From Elusimicrobiota bacterium (GTDB lineage: Bacteria; Elusimicrobiota; Elusimicrobia; UBA1565; UBA9628), in NCBI GenBank assembly GCA_016212855.1, contig JACRDP010000025.1:1-64000 (forward strand): a DNA stretch of 64,000 nucleotides, written 5' to 3'. Positions 56,615 to 64,000 of this stretch are shown in pieces; within the stretch, counting starts at the first letter, position 1, and each line of letters opens with the position of its first letter. Below the pieces are notes generated by a model. The model saw only the letters and a program-made list of their open reading frames with translations. It was not told where the DNA came from and did not search any database. The translations under genes were made by a program, and so were the position numbers.

Positions 56615-57708
56615 GCGACCGGCTTCTCGCCGTCTACGAAGTTCCCGGCCCGTCTGCGGAGGCCGCGAAGACGGCGCAGGCGATCGCGCTTGAAGAGACG
56701 GTCGAGGTTCCCTTCGAGTTCCCTTTGCCGGGGCGCATCCGCGAAGAAATCGTCGGTCGCGTCGGCGCGATCACCCCTTCCGGCTCCAAGTTTCTCGTCG
56801 AGATATCTTTCCCCGCCCTGCTCGCGGGCGGGCGCATCGGCGCGCTGCTCAATCTGGTTTTCGGGAACGCGTCGATCTGGCCGGACGTTCGGCTCGTCGA
56901 CGTTCGATTTCCGGACTCGTTCCTGTCGGCGTTCGCCGGGCCGAATTACGGCGTCGAGGGCCTGCGCAACCTGCTCGGCGTCCACAACCGTCCGCTTCTG
57001 GCCACGGCGCTCAAGCCGATGGGCTCGACCGAGAAGGAACTCGCCGACACGGCCGCCGCCTTCGCGCGCGGCGGCGGGGACATCGTCAAGGACGATCAGA
57101 ACATCGTCGATGCTTCGTTCGCGACGTTCCGTTCGCGCGTCTCTCGAATCGCCGAAGCCGTTTCTCAAACGCACTGCCTGTACTTCCCCCACTTGTCCTG
57201 TCCGCAGGAGGAGTTGGAGGACCGCCTCCGTTTCGTCCTCGGTCTCGACCTCAAAGGCGTCCTCATCTGCCCGGCCATCGTCGGGCTCGACACGATGAGA
57301 GCTTTGGCCTCCAAGCGCAAGGCCGTGTTCATGGCCCATCCCGCGTACTCCGGGTCGTTGTACGCCGAGCGCTCCCACGGCATCGAACATTCGCTGTATC
57401 TGGCGACGTTCATGCGCCTGGCCGGAGCCGACATCACGGTTTTCCCCAACGCCGGAGGGCGCTTCGCGTTCACGCCGGAAGAATGCCGCGCCATCGCCGA
57501 ACGCTCGCGAGCCCCGCTCGGAGGCATCGCCCCCATCTGGCCGGCGCCGGGCGGCGGGATGAATCTCGACAACGCCTCCGGCATGGCCCAGGACTTCGCC
57601 TCCGACGCGATCTGGCTCGTCGGCGGCCGGCTGCTCATGCATCCCGGAGGGCCCGAAGCGGGCGCCCGTACCTTCCGCGAGAAAATGCCCTCCTCAACGC
57701 CGAATTAG
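56611..57708 (+). CDS. RuBisCO-like protein (form IV)
   Basis: A RuBisCO-superfamily protein of 365 residues if the CTG at 56611 is the start. FAGPNYGVEGLRNLLGV, LLATALKPMG, GGDIVKDDQNIVD, VFMAHPAYSG and PNAGGRFAFTPEECRAIA follow the family order. K135 and the Lys that RuBisCO carbamylates (K160) are kept, but the second Lys of KPK is Met and the metal-ligand Glu of KDDE is Gln, so it is not a CO2-fixing enzyme. The N-terminal AVYEVPG and ALEETVEVP are conserved parts of the family, yet no ATG, GTG or TTG exists ahead of them; the next one is TTG at 56725. CTG overlapping the upstream TGA is therefore the best start. Substrate unknown. Confidence 0.88.
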   Translation: MSDRLLAVYEVPGPSAEAAKTAQAIALEETVEVPFEFPLPGRIREEIVGRVGAITPSGSKFLVEISFPALLAGGRIGALLNLVFGNASIWPDVRLVDVRFPDSFLSAFAGPNYGVEGLRNLLGVHNRPLLATALKPMGSTEKELADTAAAFARGGGDIVKDDQNIVDASFATFRSRVSRIAEAVSQTHCLYFPHLSCPQEELEDRLRFVLGLDLKGVLICPAIVGLDTMRALASKRKAVFMAHPAYSGSLYAERSHGIEHSLYLATFMRLAGADITVFPNAGGRFAFTPEECRAIAERSRAPLGGIAPIWPAPGGGMNLDNASGMAQDFASDAIWLVGGRLLMHPGGPEAGARTFREKMPSSTPN

Positions 57709-57722
57709 CCCCTGATTCTCCG

Positions 57723-57752
57723 TTGACGCCCCCGACGGGGAATTGCTACCAT
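57723..57752 (+). promoter_or_regulatory. Promoter of the infC-rpmI-rplT operon
   Basis: TTGACG (57723-57728), an 18-base spacer and TACCAT (57747-57752). The leader to the infC start would be about 40 bases, so this operon has a normal leader with a Shine-Dalgarno sequence. Confidence 0.6.
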
Positions 57753-57797
57753 AGACGTCCTCTCGTACGCAGCCGAGAACCAGGAGCAATCAGCCTC

Positions 57798-58340
57798 ATT
57801 AATAATTACGCCAAGAATTTTAAGGATACCCGGGATCACACCCGGATCAACAACATGATTCGGGCCCCTCAGGTCCGTCTCATCGACGCGGACGGGACGC
57901 AGGTAGGAGTGAAGCCGATCGCCGAGGCCCTGGCCCTGGCGAGAATGCGAGGGCTGGATCTCGTGGAAGTGGCGGCGACGGCGACGCCTCCGGTTTGCAA
58001 GGTTTTGCCGTACTCGAAGTACAAATACGAGCAGGACAAGAAGGAAAGGGAGTCCCGGAAGAAGCAGAAGGCGGGGCTTTTGAAGGAGTTGAGGTTCCGG
58101 CCGAACATCGGCGTGCACGATCTGGACGTCAAGATCAGGCAAATCGAGGAGTTCATCGGGGCGCACGACAAGGTGCGCATCACGGTGGTCTTCAGAGGCC
58201 GCGAGATGCAGCACAGAGACCTCGGCTTCAAGCTTTTGATGTCGATTCAGGAAAGACTGGTGGATAAGGCGGCCGTCGAGCAGGCTCCGATGCCCGACCG
58301 CAACCGTCTCGTCATGACGTTGATTCCGAAGCCGCATTAA
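57798..58340 (+). CDS. infC: Translation initiation factor IF-3
   Basis: A 180-residue IF-3 with the N-domain RINNMIRAPQVRLIDADGTQ, the LVEVAATATPPVCKVLPYSKY linker region and the C-domain KELRFRPNIGVHDLDVKIRQI and RITVVFRGREMQHRDLG. I chose ATT at 57798: it has AGGAG (57782-57786) upstream at 11 bases, yields exactly 180 residues, and no ATG, GTG or TTG occurs in frame until an ATG at RINNM, which would remove the conserved N-terminus. infC starts with ATT in E. coli too, where it allows IF-3 to limit its own synthesis. Confidence 0.93.
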   Translation: MNNYAKNFKDTRDHTRINNMIRAPQVRLIDADGTQVGVKPIAEALALARMRGLDLVEVAATATPPVCKVLPYSKYKYEQDKKERESRKKQKAGLLKELRFRPNIGVHDLDVKIRQIEEFIGAHDKVRITVVFRGREMQHRDLGFKLLMSIQERLVDKAAVEQAPMPDRNRLVMTLIPKPH

Positions 58341-58369
58341 GTTCGTTAATTGAAAGAGTAGAGGTTCGT

Positions 58370-58567
58370 ATGCCCAAGTTGAAGTCTCATTCCGGCGCTA
58401 AAAAGCGCTTTTTCAGCAACGCCGCGGGGAAGTTCAAGCACGAGCATCCCGGCCAGCGGCATTTGATGGCCCCGCTCGGCGGCAAGCGCCGCCGCTTCCT
58501 GCGCGGCTCCGACGTTTTGAACTCGACCGACTCGAAGACGATGCGTCGGTTCCTCCCGTACGGCTAA
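58370..58567 (+). CDS. rpmI: Ribosomal protein L35
   Basis: A 65-residue basic protein: MPKLKSHSGAKKRFF, HLMAPLGGKRRRFLRG and MRRFLPYG are the family's sequence from end to end. Second gene of the infC operon, 29 bases after infC. Confidence 0.97.
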   Translation: MPKLKSHSGAKKRFFSNAAGKFKHEHPGQRHLMAPLGGKRRRFLRGSDVLNSTDSKTMRRFLPYG

Positions 58568-58578
58568 GGTAATCGACC

Positions 58579-58926
58579 ATGAGAATTAAATCCGGCGTCA
58601 CGACTCGCGCTCACAAGAAGAAATATTTCAAGCTCGCGAAAGGAAACTACTCCGCCAAGCGCTCGCGCTGGCGGATGGTCAAGCAGCAGGTGGAAGCCTC
58701 GTTGGCCGAGTCCTACATCGGCCGCAAGGACAAGAAAGGCGATTTCCGCTCCCTCTGGATCGAGCGCATCAACGCCGCCTGCCGCCAAAACGACACGACG
58801 TACAGCAAGTTCATGGGCGGCTTGAAGAAGGCCGGCATCACGCTGAACCGCAAGATGCTGTCCGAAATGGCCATCCGCGACGCCGCGTCGTTCGGCAAGA
58901 TCATCGCCCTCGCCAAGGGCGCGTAA
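58579..58926 (+). CDS. rplT: Ribosomal protein L20
   Basis: A 115-residue 23S rRNA-binding protein with RIKSGVTTRAHKKKYFKLAKG and the terminal MLSEMAIRDAASFGKII. The second half WIERINAACRQNDTTYSKFM is conserved. It lies 11 bases after rpmI. In other bacteria L20 represses this operon; no such leader structure was checked here. Confidence 0.97.
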   Translation: MRIKSGVTTRAHKKKYFKLAKGNYSAKRSRWRMVKQQVEASLAESYIGRKDKKGDFRSLWIERINAACRQNDTTYSKFMGGLKKAGITLNRKMLSEMAIRDAASFGKIIALAKGA

Positions 58927-58936
58927 AACTCCGCCC

Positions 58937-59992
58937 ATGACTCGAGCCGACTGGGAGAAATCCTACGCTCGGACCGAGTCGGCGCTGCGTTCGGCCGGAG
59001 TCGAAAAGACCGCGGACCTCCCGACGCTCGAGGAGGTCCGCGTTCGCTTTTTAGGGCGAAAGAGCGAGCTGACCGAGCTGCTCAAGTCGCTGAAGGATCT
59101 GTCCATCGAGGACAAGCGCGATCTGGGTCCGAAGGCGCAGGGCCTGAAGGCGTCGTTCGAAGCCGCGCTCGAAGCCCGTAAGTCCGTGCTCGAGGAAAGC
59201 GGCGACGCGGCGGCGCTCGCCGCCGATGCGATCGACCTGAGCTTGCCGGCGATCCGCCCGCCGAAGGGCCGCCTGCATCCGCTCACCACGACCCTTCACG
59301 AGATCGCTCGTATTTTTCAGCTCATGGGCTATTCCTGGGCGGAGGGCCCGTTCGTCGAGGACGAGAAGCACAACTTCTCGGCCCTGAACATTCCCGACGA
59401 TCATCCCGCGCGCGACAGCCACGACACGTTTTACCTCCAGGGCCTGCCGTATCTGCTGCGCACGCATACCTCGACCGTGCAGATCCGGACGATGGAGACC
59501 CAGCGTCCGCCCCTGCGGGTGGTTTGTCCGGGCCGGGTTTTTCGACATGAGCAAATCGACGCCACCCACTCGGCCGTGTTCCACCAGGTCGAGGGGCTGG
59601 TCGTAGACGAGAACATCGGCCTCGCGGACCTGAAGGGCCATCTGCAGACCTTTTTGCAGAAGCTGCTCGGCGCCTCGACCAAGACCCGCTTCCGCCCGTC
59701 TTATTTCCCCTTCACCGAGCCCTCGACCGAGGTGGACGTGAAGTGCTTCTTCTGCCCGGGCACCGGCTGCCCGTCCTGCAAGCACACCGGCTGGATCGAG
59801 ATCCTGGGCGCGGGCGTCGTGAACCCCGTCGTGTTCAAGGCCATCGGTTACGATGAGAAGAAGTGGTCGGGCTTCGCCTTCGGCATCGGCGTCGAGCGCG
59901 TGGCGATGCTCCTGCACGGGGTGCGGGACCTGCGCGACTTCTACACCAACGACATCCGCTTTCTGAAACAATTCGATGAAAGTCTCACTTAA
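58937..59992 (+). CDS. pheS: Phenylalanine-tRNA ligase alpha subunit
   Basis: A 351-residue class II aaRS subunit: the N-terminal coiled coil, then GYSWAEGPFVEDEKHNFSALN, FRHEQIDATHSAVFHQVEGL, FPFTEPSTEVDV and the motif 3 FGIGVERVAMLLHGVRDLRDFY. A CPGTGCPSCKHTGW stretch holds four cysteines that could bind zinc. It overlaps pheT by 17 bases. Confidence 0.97.
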   Translation: MTRADWEKSYARTESALRSAGVEKTADLPTLEEVRVRFLGRKSELTELLKSLKDLSIEDKRDLGPKAQGLKASFEAALEARKSVLEESGDAAALAADAIDLSLPAIRPPKGRLHPLTTTLHEIARIFQLMGYSWAEGPFVEDEKHNFSALNIPDDHPARDSHDTFYLQGLPYLLRTHTSTVQIRTMETQRPPLRVVCPGRVFRHEQIDATHSAVFHQVEGLVVDENIGLADLKGHLQTFLQKLLGASTKTRFRPSYFPFTEPSTEVDVKCFFCPGTGCPSCKHTGWIEILGAGVVNPVVFKAIGYDEKKWSGFAFGIGVERVAMLLHGVRDLRDFYTNDIRFLKQFDESLT

Positions 59993-62366
59993 CTGGCTTC
60001 GGGAGCATCTTCCGCTCGAGCTGAGCGCGGCGGAGCTGTCGACGCATCTCCTGCGCCTGGGCTTCGAGGTCGCCGGCCATCAGCGCTTGGGCGCGACCTT
60101 CACCGGCGTCGTCGTGGGCAAGGTCGTGACGAAGGAGAAGCACCCGAACGCGGACAAGCTGTCGGTGTGCGTCGTGGACGACGGCGCGACGAAGCGGACC
60201 GTGGTGTGCGGCGCCCCCAACGTGGATGCGGGCCAGACCGTGGCCTACGCGCGTCCGGGCGCGGTGCTTCCCGGAAATTTCAAGATCGAGGGCCGCAAAC
60301 TGCGCGGCGTCGAGAGCCAGGGCATGATCTGCTCGCGCTCCGAGCTCGGACTGCCGAAAGATGTCGATGGGATTTGGATCATGGGCGAGGGCCCGGCGCT
60401 CGGCACCGACGTGGGCTCTTTGCTCGGCCCGGCCGACGACGTGCTCGAGGTCGAGATCACCTCCAACCGCCCGGACTGCCTCTCCCATCGCGGCCTGGCG
60501 CGCGAACTCGCGGCCGATTTCCATAAAGAACTGAAGCCCCTCGGCGGCGGCATGGTGGAGTCACGAAAAGTTTCTTTGCCGGTCACGGTCGAGGATAGCG
60601 AAGCCTGCCCGTTCTACGGCGCGCGTCTGATCGAGGACGTTAAGGTCGGCGACTCCCCCGCGTGGCTGAAGTCCAAGCTCGAGGCGATCGGTCTGCGGCC
60701 GATCAACAGCGTCGTGGATATCACCAATTACGTCCTCCACGACATCGGGCAGCCCCTGCACGCCTTCGACGCCGACAAATTGAAGGGCGGTAAGATCATC
60801 GTCCGTCGATCCGAAGCCGGAGAGAAGCTTCTGGCGCTGGATCACAAGACCTACGATCTCCCGGAAGGATTGTTGGTGATTGCTGACGACGAAAAGCCCG
60901 TCGCCTTGGCCGGTGTCATGGGCGGCGAAGAAACGGCGGTCACAACGTCCACAAAGAGAGTACTCCTGGAAGGAGCGTACTTTAACCCGGCCGAAGCCCG
61001 AAAATCCTCGCAGAAGACGCGCCTGCGCTCCGATTCATCGTACCGTTTCGAGCGCGGCTCCGATCCGGCGGCTCCGCGCGAGGCGGCCGACCGTGCGGCG
61101 GCGCTGATCCTTCAAATCGCCGGCGGCTCCGCCGCGATGCCCTCCGAAGCCGCGTCGGTCCGGCTCGAGGGAACCAAGATTCACTCCTCCGTCGCCAAGC
61201 TGAATCAGATCCTCGGCGCGGATTTCTCCGACGACAAAGTGCTCGCCTCCTTGAAGCCGATCGCGAAAGAGCTGACGGGAACGGCGGCGGATTTCGGCTT
61301 CCTGCCGCCGTCCTGGCGCCGCGACCTCGCCACGGCCAACGATCTCGCCGAGGAGGTCGGACGCTTCCTCGGCTACGACAATATCCCGTACCGCATGGCC
61401 CCGATGTCGCCGAAAACCGCGCGCCTGACGCCCGTCGAGGCGGAGTCGCGCCGCGTGCGCTCGCGCCTGGCGGCTCTCGGGCTGTCCGAGGCCTACAACT
61501 ACGATCTGCTGTCCGAGAAATCGCTCGCCGCCTGCCGGCTCTCGGCGGACGGCCAGCCGCGCGCCGCCAACCCGCTGTCCGAGGACTGGGCGGTGCTGAG
61601 ACAGTCCCTGCTCCCCGGCCTGCTCAAGAACGCCGCGCACAACCTCAGCCGCGGCGCCGACGCCGCGCGCTTCTTCGAGGTCGGCAAGGCGTACGCGATC
61701 CGCGGCACGGACGTGGACGAAACCTGGCGCGTCGCCGGCATTCTCCTCGGCCCCGTGCTCGACGCCCGCTGGCAGGCCGCGCGCGCGCCGCGCGCCTCGT
61801 TCTACGACGGAAAGGCGATCGTCGAGGACCTGCTCGAAAAGGCCGGGCCGGTAGTCTGGGCCAAGCTCTCCGAATCCAAGACGCCGTCCGATCCGCTTTT
61901 TCATCCGGCCAACACCCTGCGCGCGACGATCAACGGCGCGCCGGTCGCGACCGTCGGCTGGCTGCATCCGCGCGTCGCGCGGGCCTTCGACCTAGAGCGC
62001 GAAGGCGCGATCGTCTTCGACGCGGACCTGGAATGGCTCGCCGGACGGGAGGATGCCGTCTCGCGCTTCGCGGAGTTCTCGTCCCTGCCCGTGTCCCGCC
62101 GCGATCTGGCTCTCGTTTTGGACAAGAAGTCCGCCTATCGCGACGTCGAGACCGTCATCAAGAAGTGCCGGCTCGAGGCGCTTCAAGACGTTCTTCTCTT
62201 CGACGTCTATGAAGGGAAGGGCGTGCCCGAGGGCAAGGTCAGCCTCGCCATCCGCCTGACCTTCGGGCTCGCGGACCGGACCTTGACCGACACAGAGGTT
62301 TCGGCGGCGGTTGAGACCGTGGTCGCCGCGCTCGCCAAACAGCTCGGCGCGAGCCTGAGGAGCTGA
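59976..62366 (+). CDS. pheT: Phenylalanine-tRNA ligase beta subunit
   Basis: A 796-residue protein with all domains of long PheT: the tRNA-binding OB-fold (VVGKVVTKEKHPNADKLSVC), B3/B4 editing domain, the B5 domain with SVVDITNYVLHDIGQPLHAFD, the central catalytic-like core (EEVGRFLGYDNIPYRMAPM) and the C-terminal ferredoxin-like anticodon-binding domain (LPVSRRDLALVLDKKSAYRDV). Confidence 0.97.
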   Translation: MKVSLNWLREHLPLELSAAELSTHLLRLGFEVAGHQRLGATFTGVVVGKVVTKEKHPNADKLSVCVVDDGATKRTVVCGAPNVDAGQTVAYARPGAVLPGNFKIEGRKLRGVESQGMICSRSELGLPKDVDGIWIMGEGPALGTDVGSLLGPADDVLEVEITSNRPDCLSHRGLARELAADFHKELKPLGGGMVESRKVSLPVTVEDSEACPFYGARLIEDVKVGDSPAWLKSKLEAIGLRPINSVVDITNYVLHDIGQPLHAFDADKLKGGKIIVRRSEAGEKLLALDHKTYDLPEGLLVIADDEKPVALAGVMGGEETAVTTSTKRVLLEGAYFNPAEARKSSQKTRLRSDSSYRFERGSDPAAPREAADRAAALILQIAGGSAAMPSEAASVRLEGTKIHSSVAKLNQILGADFSDDKVLASLKPIAKELTGTAADFGFLPPSWRRDLATANDLAEEVGRFLGYDNIPYRMAPMSPKTARLTPVEAESRRVRSRLAALGLSEAYNYDLLSEKSLAACRLSADGQPRAANPLSEDWAVLRQSLLPGLLKNAAHNLSRGADAARFFEVGKAYAIRGTDVDETWRVAGILLGPVLDARWQAARAPRASFYDGKAIVEDLLEKAGPVVWAKLSESKTPSDPLFHPANTLRATINGAPVATVGWLHPRVARAFDLEREGAIVFDADLEWLAGREDAVSRFAEFSSLPVSRRDLALVLDKKSAYRDVETVIKKCRLEALQDVLLFDVYEGKGVPEGKVSLAIRLTFGLADRTLTDTEVSAAVETVVAALAKQLGASLRS

Positions 62367-62367
62367 C

Positions 62368-62604
62368 GTGCAGAATTCCCTCCAAAGCCTCAAGCAGCTC
62401 GAAGCTTTGGTCAAGCAGGCGTCCGAGTCCCTGCAGAAGCTCGGCGCGGAGAACCGTCAGTTCAAGGACGTCCTGCGCCGCCTCGAGAATGAGAATAAGG
62501 CCCTCAAAGACGAGCTCCGCGAAGCGCGCCTGACCTTGGCCCGCCACGAGCGCCTCAAGTCGCGCCTGACGCGGCTCACCGACAAGCTCGAGAGGATCGC
62601 ATGA
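62368..62604 (+). CDS. Short coiled-coil protein, ZapB-like
   Basis: A 78-residue, entirely helical protein with heptads (LKQLEALVKQASESLQKLGAENRQ and on). The GTG lies one base after the pheT stop, and its stop overlaps the zapA ATG. A small coiled coil between pheT and zapA is a recurrent arrangement; it may act with ZapA at the division ring. Sequence alone does not prove homology to ZapB. Confidence 0.7.
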   Translation: MQNSLQSLKQLEALVKQASESLQKLGAENRQFKDVLRRLENENKALKDELREARLTLARHERLKSRLTRLTDKLERIA

Positions 62605-62906
62605 ACGAGAAAGTCGAAGTCCAGATCGGCACGCGCCGCCTCGTCGTCGAGATGGAGGGCCTGACCCCCATCGAGATCAACGCGCTCGCGCAGAAGGTCT
62701 CGGAGCGGGTCGTCGATCTGCAGAGCCAGAACAACAAGGTCGCCGACACCTCGAAGATCGCCTTGCTCGTGGCGCTCTCCTTCGCCGCGGAGCTCGACAA
62801 GGAGCGCCAGGGGCACGACCTGACGCGGCGCCTGCTCGACAACAAGGCCGAGTCGCTGTCGCAGTCGCTGCGCGAGTCGCTGCAAGCCGGCGAAACTTCA
62901 AAGTAA
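62601..62906 (+). CDS. zapA: Cell-division protein ZapA
   Basis: A 101-residue ZapA: EKVEVQIGTRRLVVEMEG at the start, ALAQKVSERVVDLQ and then a long C-terminal helix from KIALLVALSFAAELDKERQG. It bundles FtsZ filaments at the division site. The start overlaps the coiled-coil gene (ATGA). Confidence 0.9.
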   Translation: MNEKVEVQIGTRRLVVEMEGLTPIEINALAQKVSERVVDLQSQNNKVADTSKIALLVALSFAAELDKERQGHDLTRRLLDNKAESLSQSLRESLQAGETSK

Positions 62907-62913
62907 TTTATCC

Positions 62914-64000
62914 ATGAGCGAGCTCTTCTCCGCCGGCACCGATTCCCGTCCTCTCGCCGCGCGCATGGCGCCGCGCGGCCTCGACGAATTCGCGGGCCAG
63001 GAAGCGCTCCTCGGCAAGGGCAAGCTTCTCCGGCGTCTCGTGGAGAGCGGGCGGTTCACGTCCGCGATCTTCTTCGGGCCGCCCGGCTGCGGGAAGACGG
63101 CTTTGGCCCGCTATATCGCGGAGCACTCCAATGCGGAGGTCGTCGAGCTCAACGCGGTGACGGCGGGGGTCGCCGACATACGCAAGGCGGTGGAGCAGGC
63201 CAAATATTCGGCGGGGAGCCTGGGACGGAAGACGCTTTTGCTGGTGGACGAGATACACCACTTCAATAAAACCCAGCAGGACGCGCTGCTGCCGTCGGTG
63301 GAGCGCGGGGACGTGCTCTTGATCGGGATGACGACGGAGAATCCCGGCTTTTATGTCAACGCGGCGCTGCGATCCCGCGTGACCGCGTTTGAGTTCATGC
63401 CGGTGCCGGAAGGTGAGCTGGACAAAATTTTATCGAACGCCATCAACGACAACGACCGGGGGATCTCGTCACTACGGATCATTATGACGCCCGAGGCCAA
63501 GATTCATTTGGTGCGCCAGGCCAATGGCGATGCGCGGCGGCTATTGAACGCACTCGAGATCGCCGCGCTGACAACCACGGCTAACGCCGCGGGCGAACGG
63601 CGAATTACTCTTGATGTCGCAGAAGAATCCATACAACGACGTCAGATTCGCTACGACAAGAAATCCGACGACCATTACGATCATATCTCCGCCTTCATTA
63701 AATCCATCCGCGGTACGGATCCCGACGCGGCCCTTTATTGGATGGCCAAAATGTTGGAGGCGGGCGAAGACCCGCGGTTTATCGCGCGCCGAATTTTGAT
63801 CGCGGCTTCGGAAGATGTGGGCAACGCCGACTTTAGAGCCCTTCTCGTGGCCGAGGCCGCGTTTAGGAGCGTTGAAGTGCTCGGCATGCCCGAGGCGCGG
63901 ATAACGCTGGCGCAAGCAGTGACGTTCGTCGCTTCCGCGCCTAAATCGAACGCGGCCTATCTCGCGATCGACGCCGCGACCGCCGAAGTGCGTACGGGTC
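62914..64000 (+). CDS. rarA: Replication-associated recombination protein RarA (MgsA), 3' end cut
   Basis: The first 362 residues of a clamp-loader-like AAA+ ATPase. RMAPRGLDEFAGQEALLGKG, Walker A FGPPGCGKTALA, Walker B LLVDEIHHFNKTQQDALLP, GMTTENPGF and the C-terminal YDHISAFIKSIRGTDPDAALYW are all family features. It acts at stalled replication forks. From about 63440 the sequence looks less GC-rich than the start of the gene. The gene runs off the window's right end. Confidence 0.95.
   Translation, partial: MSELFSAGTDSRPLAARMAPRGLDEFAGQEALLGKGKLLRRLVESGRFTSAIFFGPPGCGKTALARYIAEHSNAEVVELNAVTAGVADIRKAVEQAKYSAGSLGRKTLLLVDEIHHFNKTQQDALLPSVERGDVLLIGMTTENPGFYVNAALRSRVTAFEFMPVPEGELDKILSNAINDNDRGISSLRIIMTPEAKIHLVRQANGDARRLLNALEIAALTTTANAAGERRITLDVAEESIQRRQIRYDKKSDDHYDHISAFIKSIRGTDPDAALYWMAKMLEAGEDPRFIARRILIAASEDVGNADFRALLVAEAAFRSVEVLGMPEARITLAQAVTFVASAPKSNAAYLAIDAATAEVRTG

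Noticed and set aside
56611-57708. True RuBisCO large subunit and CO2 fixation
   Set aside because: The second active-site Lys of KPK and the metal-binding Glu of KDDE are replaced, the protein is short, and no phosphoribulokinase or small subunit is present.

Overview
The window is a gene-dense, high-GC bacterial chromosome segment of mostly core genes, with no rRNA, CRISPR array, phage or insertion sequence seen. Gram-negative traits are a LolB-like lipoprotein-insertion domain next to ispE, an RseB-like periplasmic sensor, a PilZ protein, M16 peptidase and a long L25/CTC protein. SpoVG occurs without other sporulation genes, and there is a form IV RuBisCO-like protein. This fits a deep-branching Gram-negative lineage; high-GC Elusimicrobiota is my best guess, an inference from gene content only. 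Neighbouring genes very often overlap by four bases (ATGA, GTGA, TTGA and once CTGA), so translational coupling is the norm. Many first genes have a -10 box only 5-9 bases before the start codon, which implies leaderless or nearly leaderless mRNAs.

Layout. 1-9012 (minus): a SUF iron-sulfur operon (sufB-C-D-S-U-T), a 65-bp perfect hairpin, then an Rrf2 regulator, an Nfu-type scaffold, a PHP phosphoesterase, a glycerophosphodiesterase, quinolinate synthase (an Fe-S enzyme) and the 5' end of a DUF255-like gene. 9105-15024 (plus): two tandem zinc-ribbon/membrane/carboxypeptidase-regulatory-like proteins, a DUF4015 glycoside hydrolase-like protein and an M16 peptidase. 15025-20180 (minus): a membrane-anchored low-complexity protein, an SseB-TPR protein, an SDR and proA/proB, with a palindrome carrying two DnaA-box sequences between proB and proA. 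20217-23319 (plus): peptide deformylase and a three-gene ABC-2 exporter. 23335-27552: PilZ, VOC, an orphan TRAP-type binding protein, a Cys-rich secreted protein and a TPR protein.

27577-39249 (minus) is a long housekeeping cluster: HNH, nnrD, tsaE, tsaB, rimI, TPR-LolB fusion, ispE, spoVG, tRNA-Gln, glmU, prs, rplY, pth, a small membrane protein and pmbA. 39488-48165 (minus) is a second cluster: hpt, ftsH, folP, glmM, pdxJ, glmS, a small membrane protein, acpS and an AstE-like deacylase. With glmU and ddl these supply UDP-GlcNAc and other wall precursors.

48258-57708 (mostly plus): a hybrid histidine kinase, a response regulator, ddl, an ECF sigma/anti-sigma/RseB-like trio, a sodium-solute symporter, YihY (minus), TauE, another response regulator and the RuBisCO-like gene. 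57798-64000 (plus): infC-rpmI-rplT-pheS-pheT, a ZapB-like coiled coil, zapA and rarA (cut by the window end). No intergenic stretch exceeds 300 bases; the longest, 39250-39487, holds hairpins and a palindrome.
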